Origin: Aurantimicrobium minutum
GTDB lineage: Bacteria; Actinomycetota; Actinomycetes; Actinomycetales; Microbacteriaceae
Reading direction: 5' to 3'
Assembly: GCF_029893825.1 (NCBI RefSeq)
Contig: NZ_JARXXV010000001.1
Location: 620,001 to 684,000 of the forward strand
Length of the DNA stretch: 64,000 nucleotides
Shown here: positions 63,196 through 64,000 of the stretch, piece after piece
Position numbering within the stretch: position 1 is the first letter of the stretch
Layout: every line of letters starts with the position of its first letter
Made by a program: the position numbers and the translations under genes
The notes under the pieces: model-generated
What the model was told of the DNA's origin: nothing
Databases searched by the model: none
The model's input: only the letters and a program-made list of their open reading frames with translations

Positions 63196-64000
63196 CTAGG
63201 CAGCTGGCGTGTTCTCCGTTGCCGACACGCGCTGACCCACCACAGCAGAGACACCGTCCTGGCGCATCGAGACACCATAGAGGGCATCTGCGATTTCCAT
63301 CGTGCGCTTTTGGTGAGTGATCACGATGAGCTGACTGGAGTTACGCAGGTCTTCAAAGATCGCCAGCAGACGTCCCAGGTTGGCATCATCAAGAGCTGCC
63401 TCGACCTCGTCCATGATGTAGAACGGCGAAGGGCGAGCCTTGAAAATGGCCACCAGCAGTGCAACAGCTGCAAGCGATCGTTCACCACCAGAGAGCAGAC
63501 TCAGGCGGTCAATCTTCTTACCCGCAGGCTTGACCATGACCTCAATACCGGTGGTGAGCAGGTCATCAGGGTTGGTCAACGCAATGCTTCCTGAACCACC
63601 GGGGAAGAGGATGGGGAATACTTCAGCAAATGCTGCTTGGGTGTCATCGAAGGCAGCCTGGAACACCGACTGCATCGTGGTGTCGACTTCCTCAATGATC
63701 GTCATCAAGTCCTTGCGGGTGTTGGTGAGGTCAGTGAGTTGCTCAGTGAGGAAGGTGTGGCGCTGTTCCAGCGCGGCAAACTCTTCCAGTGCCAACGGGT
63801 TCACACGGCCAAGCTGACCGAGCTTACGCTCTGCTTTCTCCAGGCGGGTCTGCTGTTCGGAACGGTTGTAGGGCTTAGTTTCTGGCTCTGCATCTGCAGG
63901 CGCATCAACCTCTACTGGAATAGCAATGGGAACCTCAGGGCCGTATTCGGCAATGAGGACATCCTCGACAAGTCCTAGTTCATTTCCTGCACGCTCGAGC
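63196..64000 (-). CDS. smc: Chromosome segregation protein SMC (C-terminal part; start outside window)
   Basis: About 268 C-terminal residues of a structural-maintenance-of-chromosomes ATPase. The frame is open to the window end; the GTG at 63804 is not a real start. The C-terminal ABC half has the signature LSGGERSLAAVALL and Walker B FYIMDEVEAALDD, then the D-loop and VITHQKRTMEIAD. The preceding residues are the last part of the coiled coil (KAERKLGQLGRVNPLALEEF, quoted in part). It is followed by the FHA gene. Confidence 0.96.
   Translation of the reverse strand, partial: LERAGNELGLVEDVLIAEYGPEVPIAIPVEVDAPADAEPETKPYNRSEQQTRLEKAERKLGQLGRVNPLALEEFAALEQRHTFLTEQLTDLTNTRKDLMTIIEEVDTTMQSVFQAAFDDTQAAFAEVFPILFPGGSGSIALTNPDDLLTTGIEVMVKPAGKKIDRLSLLSGGERSLAAVALLVAIFKARPSPFYIMDEVEAALDDANLGRLLAIFEDLRNSSQLIVITHQKRTMEIADALYGVSMRQDGVSAVVGQRVSATENTPAA

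Noticed and set aside
62598-63320. 240-residue Ser/Thr-rich plus-strand open frame opposite the FHA gene
   Set aside because: Composition is the complement of the Asp/Thr/Val-rich tract; the FHA motifs on the minus strand are decisive.
63196-63804. Separate 202-residue ABC-type gene
   Set aside because: The frame stays open upstream with SMC coiled-coil sequence to the window end, so it is the SMC C-terminus.

Overview
The window reads as a chromosome piece from a moderate-GC actinobacterium of the family Microbacteriaceae. Support: the gene neighbourhoods (mnmA-ligA, frr-pyrH-tsf-rpsB, pnp next to an M16 peptidase and dapB, truB-ribF, SMC next to FHA genes), GlgE-type alpha-glucan metabolism, DivIVA-family proteins, and many start codons placed 6-7 nt after a TANNNT box as in leaderless actinobacterial genes. 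Dense packing and only moderately GC-rich codon use fit the small planktonic (Luna-type) members, but the genus is inferred. I see no insertion sequence, prophage, CRISPR array or rRNA operon. There is one tRNA (Lys-CTT).

Layout. 1-3505 (minus): sulfur relay and repair (cysteine desulfurase, MnmA, start of LigA). 3603-9965 (plus): glgX, glgE, glgB. 9969-12739 (minus): thioredoxin/TPR protein and a two-part membrane/lipoprotein-like protein. 12940-15097 (plus): DivIVA-like coiled coil and AI-2E family permease. 15118-21709 (minus): hydrolase, small Zn protein, SLT-domain protein, four-repeat DivIVA protein, cdsA, frr, pyrH, tsf, rpsB. 21926-24096 (plus): MFS exporter and M23 peptidase. 24097-31345 (minus): TPR membrane protein, dapB, phosphatase, M16 peptidase, aldo/keto reductase, pnp, rpsO. 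31556-34998: two DUF805 proteins, DUF167 protein, esterase, FKBP and amino-acid permease. 34961-40102: amidohydrolase, aldo/keto reductase, apt, DUF6328, aspA. 40242-45651 (minus): ALDH, Zn ribbon, nitrilase-like hydrolase, ribF, two membrane proteins, truB, tRNA-Lys. 45916-47031 (plus): ald.

47038-63184 (minus) is the most notable block. Nine closely spaced genes encode an FHA protein, a PP2C phosphatase, a Ser/Thr kinase, a 1914-residue Ig-like/FN3 surface protein, a MoxR ATPase, a DUF58 protein, a transglutaminase-fold membrane protein, a zinc-ribbon/FHA protein and an FtsK/EccC-like ATPase. The core resembles the kinase-FN3-AAA-DUF58-TGM-PrpC (PFNA) cluster known from bifidobacteria, here extended by two FHA proteins and an EccC-like ATPase. 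The transglutaminase-like protein has lost all three predicted catalytic residues. A likely reading is a phospho-regulated cell-surface assembly or export system that displays the giant protein. SMC (partial) lies upstream.

Regulatory layout. Many genes look leaderless (glgX, glgE, dapB, truB, apt, DUF6328, DUF167, FKBP, APC permease, an aldo/keto reductase). Two divergent pairs have overlapping or abutting -10 boxes. The ald terminator is written into the last codons of the opposing FtsK-like gene.
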